Positions 21,460 through 31,891 of a DNA stretch of 64,000 nucleotides are shown one piece after another. The notes under the pieces were generated by a model. It worked only from the letters and a program-made list of their open reading frames with translations. It did no database searches and was not told the origin of the DNA. Made by a program: the position numbers and the translations under genes. Within the stretch, counting starts at the first letter, position 1. The number at the start of each line of letters is the position of its first letter. Origin of the DNA: Gilliamella sp. wkB308 (GTDB taxonomy: Bacteria > Pseudomonadota > Gammaproteobacteria > Enterobacterales > Orbaceae); NCBI RefSeq assembly GCF_001690185.1, contig NZ_LZGN01000034.1:1-64000 (forward strand), read 5' to 3'.

Positions 21460-22887
21460 ATGAGCAAAAAATTACATATCAAAACTTGGGGCTGCCAAAT
21501 GAATGAATATGATTCAACCAAAATGGCAGATCTCCTTGAATCCACCCACGGTTTAACATTAACAGACAACGCAGAAGAAGCAGATATTTTATTATTAAAT
21601 ACTTGCTCTATTCGAGAAAAAGCGCAAGAAAAAGTCTTTCATCAACTAGGTCGTTGGAAAAATTTAAAACAACATAATCCCGAAATTATCATTGGGGTTG
21701 GTGGGTGTGTTGCGTCGCAAGAAGGGGCGCATATTCGTAAACGTGCGCCTTTTGTCGATATTATTTTCGGTCCGCAGACTTTTCACCGTTTACCGGAAAT
21801 GATAGAGCAAATTCGAAGTGGTAAAGGAAATCATGTTGTCGATGTTAGTTTTCCTGAAATTGAAAAATTTGACCGTTTACCCGAACCTCGCAGTGAAGGG
21901 CCGACAGCGTTTGTCTCAATTATGGAAGGATGTAATAAATACTGTACTTATTGTGTGGTACCTTATACCCGTGGTGAAGAAGTGAGTCGACCTTGTGACG
22001 ATGTAATTTATGAAATAGCTCAACTGGCAGAACAAGGTGTGCGTGAAGTTAATCTGCTTGGTCAAAATGTTAATGCTTATCGAGGACCAACCTTCGATGG
22101 TGATATTTGTTCATTTGCGGAATTACTTCGGTTAGTCGCTGCCATTGATGGTATTGATCGTATTCGTTTTACAACCAGTCATCCAATTGAGTTCACTGAT
22201 GATATTATCGATGTTTATCGTGATACGCCTGAATTAGTTAACTTTTTACATCTACCCGTGCAAAGTGGCTCAGATCGTGTTTTAAATTTAATGAAACGTA
22301 CGCATACGGCACTTGAATACAAATCAATTATCCGAAAACTACGCAAAGTCCGTCCAGACATTCAAATTAGTTCTGATTTTATTGTTGGATTCCCGGGTGA
22401 AACACAAGAAGATTTTGAACAAACCATGAAATTAATTGCTGATGTCAATTTTGACTTAAGCTATAGCTTTGTCTATTCTGCACGCCCTGGTACACCAGCC
22501 GCAGAAATGGAAGATAACGTTTCTGAAGACGAGAAAAAACAACGTCTTTATATCCTACAAGAACGTATCAATCAGCAAGCAATGCAATTTAGCCGTCGAA
22601 TGCTAAATACTGTGCAACGAATTTTAGTCGAAGGACCATCTAAGAAAGATCTGATGGAACTAACGGGTAGAACTGAAAATAACCGTATTGTTAACTTTGA
22701 AGGGCATCCAAATATGATTGGTAAATTTGTTGATGTTGAAATTACTGATGTTTATCCAAATTCATTAAGAGGTAAAGTTGTGCGTACCGAGGATGAAATG
22801 GATCTGCGTGTGAGTGAATCTCCTATATCTGTAATCTCAAGAACCCGTAAAGAAAACGATTTAGGTGTCGGTATCTACCAACCATAA
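21460..22887 (+). CDS. miaB: tRNA-2-methylthio-N6-dimethylallyladenosine synthase MiaB
   Basis: A radical-SAM methylthiotransferase that converts i6A37 (made by MiaA, 8.3-9.3 kb) to ms2i6A37. The 475-aa protein (E. coli 474) has the N-terminal UPF0004 domain with Cys12 ([12 protein letters not shown]), the NTCSIR and GGCVASQ cysteines for the auxiliary cluster, the radical-SAM CNKYCTYC motif (about 157-164) and a C-terminal TRAM domain. ATG 21460 is preferred over an in-frame TTG one codon earlier, matching the E. coli N-terminus [12 protein letters not shown]. Confidence 0.97.
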   Translation: MSKKLHIKTWGCQMNEYDSTKMADLLESTHGLTLTDNAEEADILLLNTCSIREKAQEKVFHQLGRWKNLKQHNPEIIIGVGGCVASQEGAHIRKRAPFVDIIFGPQTFHRLPEMIEQIRSGKGNHVVDVSFPEIEKFDRLPEPRSEGPTAFVSIMEGCNKYCTYCVVPYTRGEEVSRPCDDVIYEIAQLAEQGVREVNLLGQNVNAYRGPTFDGDICSFAELLRLVAAIDGIDRIRFTTSHPIEFTDDIIDVYRDTPELVNFLHLPVQSGSDRVLNLMKRTHTALEYKSIIRKLRKVRPDIQISSDFIVGFPGETQEDFEQTMKLIADVNFDLSYSFVYSARPGTPAAEMEDNVSEDEKKQRLYILQERINQQAMQFSRRMLNTVQRILVEGPSKKDLMELTGRTENNRIVNFEGHPNMIGKFVDVEITDVYPNSLRGKVVRTEDEMDLRVSESPISVISRTRKENDLGVGIYQP

Positions 22888-22951
22888 TAAAAATAACATA
22901 TTGAATTATTAAAAAAATAATATTTTATCATAATGGAAAGGAAACAAAAAA

Positions 22952-23431
22952 ATGCTTATTATATTCGGCTCGAGAGGTCGTGAAGTAAACGAAAAAACAG
23001 GGCAATTTAATTGCCCTAGTTGTTGTACACAGCAAAACATCAAAACTGATGAAAAACAACAACAATATACGCAAGTTAAAGTGGCAAGATATTTTACATT
23101 GTTTTTTATACCAATATTCAGTTTTCAAACATTAGGAAGATACATTAGATGTAATCATTGTCATTCAGAATATAATGAAAATGTTTTAAAATATGTACCG
23201 CCTACATTAGAAGAAGAAATTGGTCAGGATGTTGAGCAAGAATTAAAAAGTGGTACACCAATCTCAATGATGATCAATAAACTAAAAACGCAAGGATTAG
23301 ATGAACAACAGGCTACAAAACTGGTTGATCAGATAGTATCGGGAAATATTGTTACTTGTCATCATTGTAAAAAGGAATTTTTAAAAGGTGTGGAAAAATG
23401 TCCTTTATGTGAAGGATATCTTAGCAATTAA
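22952..23431 (+). CDS. Zinc-ribbon domain protein of unknown function
   Basis: A 159-aa protein beginning MLIIFGSRGR, a start common in zinc-ribbon membrane-associated proteins. Cysteine pairs CPSC (about 22-25), CNHC (about 66-69), CHHC (about 136-139) and CPLC (about 151-154) could build two zinc ribbons, one at each end. A hydrophobic stretch (ARYFTLFFIPIFSF, about 45-58) lies inside the first. The middle (about 83-125) is helical and acidic with an SHOCT-like short domain pattern. GGAAAGG precedes the ATG. It lies between miaB and ybeZ, where enterobacteria have no such gene. Function unknown. Confidence 0.7.
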   Translation: MLIIFGSRGREVNEKTGQFNCPSCCTQQNIKTDEKQQQYTQVKVARYFTLFFIPIFSFQTLGRYIRCNHCHSEYNENVLKYVPPTLEEEIGQDVEQELKSGTPISMMINKLKTQGLDEQQATKLVDQIVSGNIVTCHHCKKEFLKGVEKCPLCEGYLSN

Positions 23432-23455
23432 CATGAATGATTAGAGGGCTTATCA

Positions 23456-24472
23456 TTGAAAATTATTACACATCAAACCGTGCTTGAACCAGATGATAAT
23501 CAAAGATTAAATAGTCTTTGTGGCCCTCATGATGACAACGTAAAACAACTTGAACGTCGACTTGGTATTGAAATTAATCATCGAGGTAATCTATTTTTGA
23601 TTACCGGTGATCAAATTTGTGTTAACGCAGCCGATCAGATTTTAACGTCACTTTATCAACAAACTAAAACCAAAAATAACATTATTGATATTGAACCCGA
23701 ACACATTCATTTAGCGATAAAAGAATCCAGTGCGCTTGAAAAAATGAAAGAACATCTTCCAGCTTATACTGATCAGCATGGAAGTAAAATGGTAATGATT
23801 AAAACAAAACGTGGGGTAATCAAACCAAGAACCCCCAATCAGGCTCAATATATTGCGCATGTTTTAGATTATGATATATCGTTTGGTATTGGGCCTGCAG
23901 GAACGGGTAAAACGTATTTAGCGGTGGCTGCTGCTGTTGATGCATTAGAAAAGCAACAGATTCGTCGGATAGTACTGACTCGACCCGCTGTTGAAGCGGG
24001 GGAAAAGCTTGGATTCTTACCAGGTGATTTAAGCCAGAAAGTCGACCCATATTTACGTCCACTTTATGATGCGCTATTTGAAATGCTGGGTTTTGAAAAA
24101 GTCGAAAAACTGATTGAAAAAAGTGTGATTGAAGTTGCGCCATTAGCGTATATGCGTGGTCGTACCCTAAATGATGCATTTATTATTCTCGATGAAAGTC
24201 AAAACACCACAATAGAACAAATGAAGATGTTTCTAACACGCATTGGCTTCAACTCAAAAGCTGTTATAACAGGGGATATCACTCAAATTGATTTACCTCG
24301 TCACCAAAAATCCGGTTTACGTCATGCAATTGAAGTTTTAAGCCAAGTTGATGAAATTAGTTTTAACTTTTTTAATAGTGAAGATGTTGTTCGTCATCCG
24401 GTAGTTGCCAGAATTGTCAACGCTTATGAACAATGGGAACAACAAGAGCATCAATCAAAAAGAAGTATTTAA
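23456..24472 (+). CDS. ybeZ: PhoH-like ATPase YbeZ
   Basis: PhoH-family NTPase linked to RNA metabolism and to the YbeY endoribonuclease in enterics. The 338-aa protein is close to E. coli YbeZ throughout: N-terminal KH-like region (LERRLGIEINHRGN), RGVIKPRTPNQAQYI, Walker A GPAGTGKTYLAV, the ARPAVEAGEKLGFLPGD-like block, and Walker B FIILDESQNTT. It starts at TTG (23456) with AGAGGG upstream; the N-terminus aligns with E. coli. The usual followers ybeY, corC and lnt are absent; mrdA comes next. Confidence 0.93.
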   Translation: MKIITHQTVLEPDDNQRLNSLCGPHDDNVKQLERRLGIEINHRGNLFLITGDQICVNAADQILTSLYQQTKTKNNIIDIEPEHIHLAIKESSALEKMKEHLPAYTDQHGSKMVMIKTKRGVIKPRTPNQAQYIAHVLDYDISFGIGPAGTGKTYLAVAAAVDALEKQQIRRIVLTRPAVEAGEKLGFLPGDLSQKVDPYLRPLYDALFEMLGFEKVEKLIEKSVIEVAPLAYMRGRTLNDAFIILDESQNTTIEQMKMFLTRIGFNSKAVITGDITQIDLPRHQKSGLRHAIEVLSQVDEISFNFFNSEDVVRHPVVARIVNAYEQWEQQEHQSKRSI

Positions 24473-24480
24473 GGAGTATT

Positions 24481-26427
24481 ATTATCCCTATTACAACAAA
24501 AAAAAAGCGAACTAATATTCGGGATCATTCAGCAGAAACAAACTTATTCCTGCGTAGAGCTTTGTTTGCTTTTGTGGTAATTATCTTTTTGATTATTATT
24601 TTATTAGTGAATTTAGCGGATCTTCAAATTGCTAATTTTAGTTATTACAGTACTAAATCAAATAATAATCGTATCGAAATTATACCTATTCCTCCTAGTC
24701 GCGGCATGATTTATGACCGTAATGGAACGCCATTAGCTAGTAATAATATCACCTATCAACTAAATATTATTCCTGATAAAACCAAAAATCTGAATGAACA
24801 ATTTGAACAATTAAAAAAAATTGTTGATTTAACAGATGAAGATATTGAAAATTTCCAAAAAGAAAGACGAAATTATCGCGCTCACAGACCCGTTCCGCTA
24901 AAAGATAACCTTAGTAAAGAACAAATTGCACGATTTGTTGTCGATCAACATAGATTTCCTTTTGCCTCAATTGTTAAAATACAACACCGCTATTATCCCT
25001 ATGGAGCAACACTAACTCACATTCTGGGTTATATCTCAAAAATAAATAGCCAAGATAAAAAGCGGTTAGAAGAAGAAAATAAAACCAGTAATTATGTTGC
25101 GACGCTCAATATCGGAAAAATGGGCATTGAACGCTATTATGAAAACATATTACATGGCACAGCTGGTTATGAAAAAGTTGAAGTTAATAGTCGAGGGCGT
25201 ATCGTCCGGCTCCTTGAACAGCATCCACCACAAGCAGGCGAAGATATCTATTTATCAATAAATCTCAAATTACAGCTTTACATCGAAAAACTTCTTGATG
25301 GGCGCAAAGCTGCTGTGGTGGCGATTGATCCCAATAATGGGGAAGTCTTAGCGATGGTATCAAGCCCTAGTTACGATTCAAATGATTTTGTTGGCGGGAT
25401 ATCAAGTGCAAAATATAATGAATTACTCAATGATCCGAACAAACCTTTATTTAATCGGGCTTTATTAGGGGCTTATCCACCTGCTTCAACCGTAAAACCC
25501 TTTATTTCTGTAGCTGCATTAAGTGAAGGGGTTGTAACGCCCAAAAGCGTGGTTAACGATCCTGGATGGTGGCAATTACCAGGAACTGAAAGACGTTACC
25601 GAGACTGGCTAAAATGGGGACATGGTCGGGTTGATGTACTAAAAGCGATAGAAGAATCAGTAGATACCTATTTTTATCAAGTTGCTTATGATATGGGGAT
25701 TGATCGTTTAAGTTTATGGATGACAAAATTTGGATATGGTCAACGCACAGGAATTGATATGTCACCAAGCGAAGAGACACGTGCTGTTATGCCAAGTCGA
25801 GAATGGAAAAGTAAACGTCATAAAAAATCCTGGTTACAAGGGGATACTATCCCTGTTGGTATTGGTCAAGGATACTGGACTGCAACACCAATGCAAATGG
25901 CAAAAGCATTAACTATCTTAATTAATAATGGAAAAACTTATACTCCTCATTTTTTACTGTATAAAAAGAGTGATATTTTAAATTCCAATGAAGATCAGTT
26001 TCACATTGATCCTGTTCAATTTGAACAGCCAAATAATTTAACAGAAGTTAAAACAAATTATTGGGATTTAGCGAAAGAAGGTATGTATAGAGTTATGTTT
26101 GGTTCACGAGGAACAGCACGTAAAGTGTATGCTGGCGCTCAATATCAAGCAGCAGGAAAATCAGGAACAGCACAAGTGTATGGTTTAAGAGAAAACGAAA
26201 CTTATAATGCAAACAATATTCCTGAGCATTTACGTGATCATGCATTATTTATTGCTTATGCCCCTTACGATAAACCTAAAATAGCATTGGCTATTGTACT
26301 TGAAAATGGGGGGGGCGGAAGCTCAAATGGTGGTGCAGTTGCACGTAAAATTCTTGATTTTTATCTATTAGGCAATCACTCCACTGATCTCGATGATGTA
26401 GCTCAAGATACAGGATATGAAAATTAA
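24481..26427 (+). CDS. mrdA: Penicillin-binding protein 2 (elongasome transpeptidase), non-AUG start proposed
   Basis: PBP2 is the transpeptidase of lateral wall synthesis, working with RodA. Order: one membrane helix, pedestal domain ([15 protein letters not shown]), transpeptidase with STVK (nucleophile Ser), SVD and KSGTAQ. The frame has an ATG at 24433 inside ybeZ, but no RBS precedes it. A strong AAGGAG at 24471-24476 stands 4 nt before ATT 24481 and 7 nt before ATC 24484, with no ATG/GTG/TTG nearby. The conserved start ([15 protein letters not shown], compare E. coli RDYTAESALFVRRAL) lies just downstream. From 24481 the product is 648 aa (E. coli 633). The exact initiation codon is uncertain. 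Confidence 0.93.
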   Translation: MIPITTKKKRTNIRDHSAETNLFLRRALFAFVVIIFLIIILLVNLADLQIANFSYYSTKSNNNRIEIIPIPPSRGMIYDRNGTPLASNNITYQLNIIPDKTKNLNEQFEQLKKIVDLTDEDIENFQKERRNYRAHRPVPLKDNLSKEQIARFVVDQHRFPFASIVKIQHRYYPYGATLTHILGYISKINSQDKKRLEEENKTSNYVATLNIGKMGIERYYENILHGTAGYEKVEVNSRGRIVRLLEQHPPQAGEDIYLSINLKLQLYIEKLLDGRKAAVVAIDPNNGEVLAMVSSPSYDSNDFVGGISSAKYNELLNDPNKPLFNRALLGAYPPASTVKPFISVAALSEGVVTPKSVVNDPGWWQLPGTERRYRDWLKWGHGRVDVLKAIEESVDTYFYQVAYDMGIDRLSLWMTKFGYGQRTGIDMSPSEETRAVMPSREWKSKRHKKSWLQGDTIPVGIGQGYWTATPMQMAKALTILINNGKTYTPHFLLYKKSDILNSNEDQFHIDPVQFEQPNNLTEVKTNYWDLAKEGMYRVMFGSRGTARKVYAGAQYQAAGKSGTAQVYGLRENETYNANNIPEHLRDHALFIAYAPYDKPKIALAIVLENGGGGSSNGGAVARKILDFYLLGNHSTDLDDVAQDTGYEN

Positions 26428-26429
26428 TT

Positions 26430-27536
26430 ATGAATAACATCAAAAAATCTTTTTGGCAAAAGATACATATTGATCCGCTTTTTTTTCTATTTATAACGCT
26501 ACTACTCTGTTATAGCTTATATATACTTTGGAGTGCGAGTGGGCAAAATATCGATATGATACAAAAGCGAGTAATACAAATATTTCTTGGTTTTTTTGTA
26601 ATGATATTTCTAGCTCAATTTTCACCTCGAACCTATGAAAAATGGGCTCCCTATCTTTATATTTTTTGCATTATCATTTTACTGTTCGTTGATATTTTTG
26701 GTTACACCAGTAAAGGTGCACAAAGATGGTTAGATTTAGGCGTATTACGATTTCAACCATCTGAAATTGCTAAAATAGCCGTGCCATTAATGGTTGCTAA
26801 GTTTATTCATCGTGACGGCTGTCCCCCACCTTTAAAAACGACATTACAAACCTTAGGTATTATTGGCGTGCCGACTTTACTTGTTGCTATGCAACCGGAT
26901 TTAGGTACGGCTATATTAATTGTCATGTCCGGAATATTTATTATCTTTTTGGCAGGTATTGATTGGCGATTCATTATTGTTGCTATTATCTTAATTGCTG
27001 CTTTTTTACCTATCATGTGGTTCTTTTTAATGCATGATTATCAACGTGAACGGGTGTTAACACTTTTTAATCCCGAGCGAGATCCAAATGGCACGGGTTA
27101 TCATATTATTCAATCTAAAACCGCCATTGGTTCTGGAGGGATATGGGGTAAAGGATGGCTTGAAGGCACGCAATCACAATTAGAATTCCTACCTGAAAGA
27201 CATACTGACTTTATTTTTTCTGTAATAGCAGAAGAATTTGGTTTTATTGGTACTATCGTTCTGTTAATTCTTTTTTTATGTTTAATCGTTCGTGGGTTAA
27301 TTATTGCATCACAAGCACAAACGACATTTGGTCGGATATTATCTGGTGGTTTGATTTTAGTCTTCTTTGTTTACGTGTTCATTAATATCGGTATGGTCAG
27401 TGGAATCTTACCGGTAGTTGGTGTACCATTACCTTTAATAAGTTATGGTGGCTCATCATTAGTCGTTTTAATGGCATGTTTTGGCATTATGATGTCTATT
27501 CACACACATCGATATATGTTATCTAAAAATATTTAA
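26430..27536 (+). CDS. mrdB: Rod-shape peptidoglycan glycosyltransferase RodA
   Basis: RodA is the SEDS-family polymerase of the elongasome. The 368-aa polytopic protein (E. coli 370) has about ten membrane segments and the SEDS signatures [26 protein letters not shown] with the essential Asp, [18 protein letters not shown] and the C-terminal [18 protein letters not shown]. It begins 2 nt after mrdA, forming the canonical PBP2-RodA pair, and is 14 nt from dacA. Confidence 0.97.
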   Translation: MNNIKKSFWQKIHIDPLFFLFITLLLCYSLYILWSASGQNIDMIQKRVIQIFLGFFVMIFLAQFSPRTYEKWAPYLYIFCIIILLFVDIFGYTSKGAQRWLDLGVLRFQPSEIAKIAVPLMVAKFIHRDGCPPPLKTTLQTLGIIGVPTLLVAMQPDLGTAILIVMSGIFIIFLAGIDWRFIIVAIILIAAFLPIMWFFLMHDYQRERVLTLFNPERDPNGTGYHIIQSKTAIGSGGIWGKGWLEGTQSQLEFLPERHTDFIFSVIAEEFGFIGTIVLLILFLCLIVRGLIIASQAQTTFGRILSGGLILVFFVYVFINIGMVSGILPVVGVPLPLISYGGSSLVVLMACFGIMMSIHTHRYMLSKNI

Positions 27537-27550
27537 CGGAATTCAAATAA

Positions 27551-28732
27551 ATGAAAAAGAAATTTAAATTATCTTTTGCTATCTTAATGCTGTCAATTTG
27601 CTCATCAGCATCCGCTGATATGCCTTTTCCTATTCCAGCTATTCCCCAATTAAATGCTGAATCTTATATTTTAATGGATGCCAAATCAGGCGAAATTTTA
27701 GCGGAATATAACGCTGAACAACAACGTGATCCAGCCAGTCTTACCAAAATGATGACAAGCTATGTAGTTGGTCAAGCTTTACACACAGGTCGAATTAAAA
27801 ATGATGATATGGTTGTAGTCAGTAAAGATGCCTGGGCAACAGGTAACCCTGTATTAAAAGGATCATCATTAATGTTTTTGGAAGTGGGTAAAACCGTTTC
27901 TGTTTCAGATCTTAACAAAGGTATCATCATTCAATCAGGTAACGACGCTTGTATTGCAATGGCTGAACATATCGCAGGTAGCCAAGGTGCTTTTGTAAAT
28001 TTAATGAATGACTATGCCAAAAAAATAGGTTTGGAACATACTCATTTTGAAACCGTACATGGACTTGATGCGCCAGGACAATATACTACAGCCAAAGATA
28101 TGGTGTTATTAGGTCGTGCACTGATTCGTGATTTACCTGATGAATATGCGATTTATAAAGAAAAAGAATTTACTTATAATCTCTCTAAACCACAATTAAA
28201 TCGTAATGGTTTACTATGGGATACCACATTAAATGTAGACGGAATCAAAACAGGTCATACCCAAGCAGCCGGTTACAACTTAGTTGCCTCTGCTGTCGAG
28301 GGTAATACACGTTTAATATCGGCAGTATTAGGCGGACGAACCTATAAAGGTCGGGAAGAAGAAAGCAAAAAATTATTAGTTTGGGGCTTTCGATTCTTCG
28401 AAACGGCTAACCCTATAAAAGCGAATATGCCTTTATTTACTGAATCCATTTGGTATGGAGATGAAAATAAAATCCAATTAGGTTCAATAGATGGTGCTTA
28501 TGTTACTGTACCAAAAGGTCGTTCAGCTGATCTACAAATAAAATATGTCATTGATAATTATATTTATGCACCGATAATGAAAGGAAGAACGGTAGGTAAA
28601 ATACAATTTTTATTAGATGGCAAAGTGATTAATGAACAACCATTAGTCGCCCTGCAAAATGTTGCAGAAACTGGGTTCTTTGGATCTGTATGGGATTGGA
28701 TTTGTCTGAAGTTTACTCAATTATTCAACTAA
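27551..28732 (+). CDS. dacA: D-alanyl-D-alanine carboxypeptidase (PBP5/6 type)
   Basis: A low-molecular-mass PBP that trims the terminal D-Ala of peptidoglycan stems. The 393-aa protein has a signal peptide (about 1-22, ending SASA-DMP), an S11 peptidase domain with SLTK (Ser nucleophile), SGND and KTGHT, a PBP5 C-terminal beta domain (about 285-375) and a C-terminal amphipathic anchor (SVWDWICLKFTQLF). It follows mrdAB as dacA does in E. coli, but rlpA is missing between them. Whether it is PBP5 or PBP6 cannot be settled here. Confidence 0.94.
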   Translation: MKKKFKLSFAILMLSICSSASADMPFPIPAIPQLNAESYILMDAKSGEILAEYNAEQQRDPASLTKMMTSYVVGQALHTGRIKNDDMVVVSKDAWATGNPVLKGSSLMFLEVGKTVSVSDLNKGIIIQSGNDACIAMAEHIAGSQGAFVNLMNDYAKKIGLEHTHFETVHGLDAPGQYTTAKDMVLLGRALIRDLPDEYAIYKEKEFTYNLSKPQLNRNGLLWDTTLNVDGIKTGHTQAAGYNLVASAVEGNTRLISAVLGGRTYKGREEESKKLLVWGFRFFETANPIKANMPLFTESIWYGDENKIQLGSIDGAYVTVPKGRSADLQIKYVIDNYIYAPIMKGRTVGKIQFLLDGKVINEQPLVALQNVAETGFFGSVWDWICLKFTQLFN

Positions 28733-28740
28733 ATTTTATT

Positions 28741-28783
28741 AAACCATTTGATAAGTAAAAACTTATTGAATGGTTTTTTTACA
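28741..28783 (+). terminator. Rho-independent terminator after dacA
   Basis: AAACCATTTGATAAGT pairs with ACTTATTGAATGGTTT around a short A-rich loop (one imperfect pair), followed by a T run. It lies 9 nt after the dacA stop and would end the mrdA-mrdB-dacA transcript. Confidence 0.85.
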
Positions 28784-29234
28784 TTATAAAATAACACCTT
28801 TTGGTGTATATTTAATTTTGTTAGTGAGAACATTACTTAATAAGTTAGTATTTTAAATTCTAATACTATTTAGAGTATTGGATTTTAATTAGAAAGTTAA
28901 TTAATGCCTAAATACACCAGTTAATGATAGTAACAAACCTAATCTTTAACGAGTAAAAACATCATGTTAATAAAGTCAACGCTTTTTATTTCTTGATTGA
29001 AAAAATACTTCAAAACCTCATGAAATTTGCCCAAATTTTTACATTTTTAATATGACTTTTTTAAAGTGCAACATAATTTTTCCATATTATAAAAAAATAA
29101 CGCTAGTAAATTTTATCTAAATATGGTATAAAACGCGCGCTACTTTTCACATTCATTTTTCAAAAAATCGTTGTGAGAGTCAGTACAAATTTTAAAATTT
29201 AATTAACGTTATAACACACACATATCATTACTCT
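28784..29234. other. Gene-free region upstream of rpsB
   Basis: About 450 bp without an ORF. Near its right end TATAAA (29127-29132) followed by the GC-rich discriminator ACGCGCGC looks like a stringently controlled -10 for rpsB; the -35 is weak (TAGTAA). The remainder is AT-rich, and I see no other clear element. Confidence 0.5.
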
Positions 29235-29305
29235 TTTCCGGGGTGCCTTTTGTTTTATGCAATAAGGTCGGTTAAAGCGGATATGTGGAGGCATAACCCC
29301 AACGT
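29235..29305 (+). promoter_or_regulatory. rpsB leader (S2 autoregulatory RNA element)
   Basis: GGGGTGCC (29240-29247) can pair with GGCATAACCCC (29290-29300) around an internal region, ending 20 nt before the rpsB ATG. The same GGGGTGC...GGCATAACCCC arrangement is the conserved rpsB 5' leader by which S2 represses rpsB-tsf in gammaproteobacteria. Recognition is from sequence pattern and position. Confidence 0.8.
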
Positions 29306-29320
29306 CAAAATGAGGAAATC

Positions 29321-30058
29321 ATGACTACAGTATCAATGCGCGATATGTTACAAGCAGGTGTACACTTTGGACACCAAACCCGTTATTGGAACCCAAAAAT
29401 GAAACCATTTATTTTTGGTGCGCGTAACAAAGTTCACATTATCAACCTTGAAAAAACAGTACCAATGTTTAACGAAGCGTTAGCTGAATTAAACAAAGTG
29501 GCTGCACGTAAAGGTAAAATTTTATTTGTTGGTACAAAACGAGCAGCAAGCGAAGCGATTAAACAAGCCGCTGAAAGCTGTGGACAATACTACGTTAATC
29601 ACCGTTGGTTAGGTGGTATGTTGACTAACTGGAAAACAGTACGTCAATCAATCAAACGTCTTAAAGATTTAGAAACACAAGCTAGTGATGGTACATTTGA
29701 CAAATTAACCAAAAAAGAAGCACTAATGCGTGCTCGTGAAATGGCTAAATTAGAAAATAGCTTGGGTGGAATTAAAAATATGGGTGGCTTACCCGATGTG
29801 ATTTTTGTTATTGGCGCAGACCATGAACATATCGCTATCAAAGAAGCTAACAATTTAGGTATTCCAGTCGTTGCTGTTGTTGATACCAACTCAGATCCAG
29901 ATGGTATTGATTACATCGTTCCAGGTAATGATGACGCAATTCGTGCAATTCAATTATATGCAAACGCAGTTGCGGAAGCCGTTCGTGCTGGTCGTGAACA
30001 AAATCAATCTCCAGTATCTGAAGAAAGCTTTGTTGAAGAAGCTCCAGCAGCTGAGTAA
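29321..30058 (+). CDS. rpsB: 30S ribosomal protein S2
   Basis: The 245-aa protein (E. coli 241) opens [27 protein letters not shown]-like, with the S2 signatures [28 protein letters not shown] and the C-terminal [23 protein letters not shown]. It ends in an acidic tail ([12 protein letters not shown]). S2 joins the 30S late and is needed for S1 binding. It is first in rpsB-tsf, controlled by the leader directly upstream. Confidence 0.99.
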   Translation: MTTVSMRDMLQAGVHFGHQTRYWNPKMKPFIFGARNKVHIINLEKTVPMFNEALAELNKVAARKGKILFVGTKRAASEAIKQAAESCGQYYVNHRWLGGMLTNWKTVRQSIKRLKDLETQASDGTFDKLTKKEALMRAREMAKLENSLGGIKNMGGLPDVIFVIGADHEHIAIKEANNLGIPVVAVVDTNSDPDGIDYIVPGNDDAIRAIQLYANAVAEAVRAGREQNQSPVSEESFVEEAPAAE

Positions 30059-30076
30059 TAAACTCAAATATTTTCA

Positions 30077-30102
30077 GGGTCGATAATATAAATAATCGAC
30101 CC
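30077..30102 (+). terminator. Hairpin between rpsB and tsf (partial terminator or attenuator)
   Basis: Perfect 8-bp stem GGGTCGAT / ATCGACCC with a 10-nt loop. It is followed only by ATTCTAAT rather than a solid U run. Its position matches the leaky terminator between rpsB and tsf that adjusts their ratio. Confidence 0.55.
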
Positions 30103-30146
30103 ATTCTAATGAAAATCATCACAATGGTTAAATAGAGGATTTAAAA

Positions 30147-31007
30147 ATGGCTGAAGTTACCGCTTCTATGGTAAAAGAACTGCGTGAAAGAACTGGCGCA
30201 GGTATGATGGAATGTAAAAAAGCATTAGTTGAAGCAAATGGTGATATCGAAGTTGCTATCGACAATATGCGTAAATCAGGTCAAGCAAAAGCGGCTAAAA
30301 AAGCAGGTCGTGTAGCGGCTGAAGGTGTAATTATTTCTAAGATTTCTGCGGATAAAAAATCGGGTGTAATTTTAGAAATCAACTGCGAAACAGACTTTGT
30401 TGCTAAAGATGCAGGTTTCTTAGCGTTTAGCGAAAAAGTTGCTACAACTGCATTGAACGATAACATGACTGATCTTGCTGCGTTACAAGCAAAATTTGAA
30501 GAAGAACGTACAGCATTAGTTGCAAAAATCGGTGAAAACATCGGTATTCGTCGTATTCAACAAATTTCAGGTGATGTTGTTGGTAGTTACCAACATGGTG
30601 CACGTATCGGTGTATTAGTTGCTGCAAACAGTGGTTGTGATGAAGAATTAGTTAAACATATTGCAATGCACATTGCTGCAAGCAAACCAGAATATGTTAG
30701 CCCAAGCGATGTTCCAGCTGATGTTGTTGAACATGAGCGCAATATTCAAATCGAAATTGCAATGCAATCAGGTAAACCACGTGAAATCGCTGAAAAAATG
30801 GTTGAAGGCCGTATGCGTAAATTTACTGGTGAAGTTTCACTTACTGGTCAACCATTTGTTATGGATCCAAGTAAAACTGTTGGTGATTTACTGGCTGAGA
30901 AAAAAGCGACTGTTGCTTCTTTCATCCGTTTTGAAGTGGGTGAAGGCATTGAAAAAGTGGAAGTTGATTTTGCAGCCGAAGTTGCTGCGATGTCGAAACA
31001 ATCTTAA
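30147..31007 (+). CDS. tsf: Translation elongation factor Ts
   Basis: EF-Ts is the nucleotide exchange factor for EF-Tu. The 286-aa protein (E. coli 283) has the N-terminal UBA-like domain with [17 protein letters not shown], the TDFVA motif ([10 protein letters not shown]) that inserts next to the EF-Tu nucleotide site, the core subdomains, and a coiled-coil region with MEGRMRKF-like [14 protein letters not shown]. It starts 88 nt after rpsB with GAGGATTT upstream of the ATG. Confidence 0.99.
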   Translation: MAEVTASMVKELRERTGAGMMECKKALVEANGDIEVAIDNMRKSGQAKAAKKAGRVAAEGVIISKISADKKSGVILEINCETDFVAKDAGFLAFSEKVATTALNDNMTDLAALQAKFEEERTALVAKIGENIGIRRIQQISGDVVGSYQHGARIGVLVAANSGCDEELVKHIAMHIAASKPEYVSPSDVPADVVEHERNIQIEIAMQSGKPREIAEKMVEGRMRKFTGEVSLTGQPFVMDPSKTVGDLLAEKKATVASFIRFEVGEGIEKVEVDFAAEVAAMSKQS

Positions 31008-31016
31008 TTGTTTCGT

Positions 31017-31045
31017 AAAAAACCGCCGTCAAGGCGGTTTTGTTT
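31017..31045 (+). terminator. Rho-independent terminator after tsf
   Basis: AAAACCGCC and GGCGGTTTT form a 9-bp stem with a GTCAA loop, followed by a T-rich stretch (TGTTT). It lies 10 nt after the tsf stop and separates rpsB-tsf from pyrH. Confidence 0.85.
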
Positions 31046-31127
31046 ATCTACAAATTTTTTTAAATTATTGCTAGCTAGCCATTTTTAGCTTGTCAGGTAA
31101 TTAAATAACGAAATAGTGAGACTTCAT

Positions 31128-31862
31128 ATGGTAACCCCTTTCTATAAACGTATTCTTCTTAAACTCAGTGGTGAAGCACTACAAGGCGATGAAGGTTTTG
31201 GTATTGATCCCACCGTTCTTGACCGCATGGCGCAAGAAATTAAAGAACTTATTGAAATGAATGTTCAAGTTGCTGTTGTTATTGGGGGCGGTAATCTATT
31301 TCGTGGAGCTGGTCTTGCAAAAGCCGGTATGAATCGTGTTGTTGGCGATCATATGGGGATGCTAGCAACAGTAATGAATGGTCTTGCAATGCGTGATGCG
31401 TTGCATCGAATTGAGGTTAATGCGCGTTTAATGTCAGCTATTCCACTTAATGGAGTATGTGACGATTACCGCTGGACAGAAGCAATTAGCTTGCTTCGTC
31501 ATGGTAAAGTGGTTATTCTTTCAGCAGGAACAGGTAATCCTTTTTTTACAACTGACTCAGCAGCGTGTTTACGTGGTATCGAAATTGAAGCAGATGTGGT
31601 GTTAAAAGCAACAAAAGTTGATGGTGTTTATTCGGCCGATCCTGTTAAAGATCCAAATGCAACACTTTATAAAACATTAAATTATGAAAAAGTGCTTGAT
31701 GATGAATTAAAAGTAATGGATTTAGCTGCGTTTACGTTAGCACGTGATCATAACCTGCCGATTTGTGTCTTTAACATGAATAAACCAGGTGCATTACGTC
31801 GAGTGATTTTAGGTGAATCCGAAGGGACATTAATTAATAATCAGGCAACAGTAAGCTGTTAG
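31128..31862 (+). CDS. pyrH: Uridylate kinase
   Basis: PyrH phosphorylates UMP to UDP with ATP. The 244-aa protein (E. coli 241) shows the amino-acid-kinase fold: [49 protein letters not shown]-like block, and [18 protein letters not shown] 31128 is used; an in-frame GTG at 31116 would add four residues but has no better RBS. It sits between tsf and frr in the standard order. Confidence 0.98.
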   Translation: MVTPFYKRILLKLSGEALQGDEGFGIDPTVLDRMAQEIKELIEMNVQVAVVIGGGNLFRGAGLAKAGMNRVVGDHMGMLATVMNGLAMRDALHRIEVNARLMSAIPLNGVCDDYRWTEAISLLRHGKVVILSAGTGNPFFTTDSAACLRGIEIEADVVLKATKVDGVYSADPVKDPNATLYKTLNYEKVLDDELKVMDLAAFTLARDHNLPICVFNMNKPGALRRVILGESEGTLINNQATVSC

Positions 31863-31891
31863 TCTTATTTATTCAATATAAGGTTTTTATT

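Noticed and set aside
23820-24179. A 119-aa minus-strand ORF
   Set aside because: It is fully inside ybeZ, whose product is strongly conserved; the antisense frame shows no recognisable family.
30661-31074. A 137-aa plus-strand ORF extending beyond tsf
   Set aside because: It is a shifted frame of tsf, Leu/Lys-rich without family features, and runs through the terminator.
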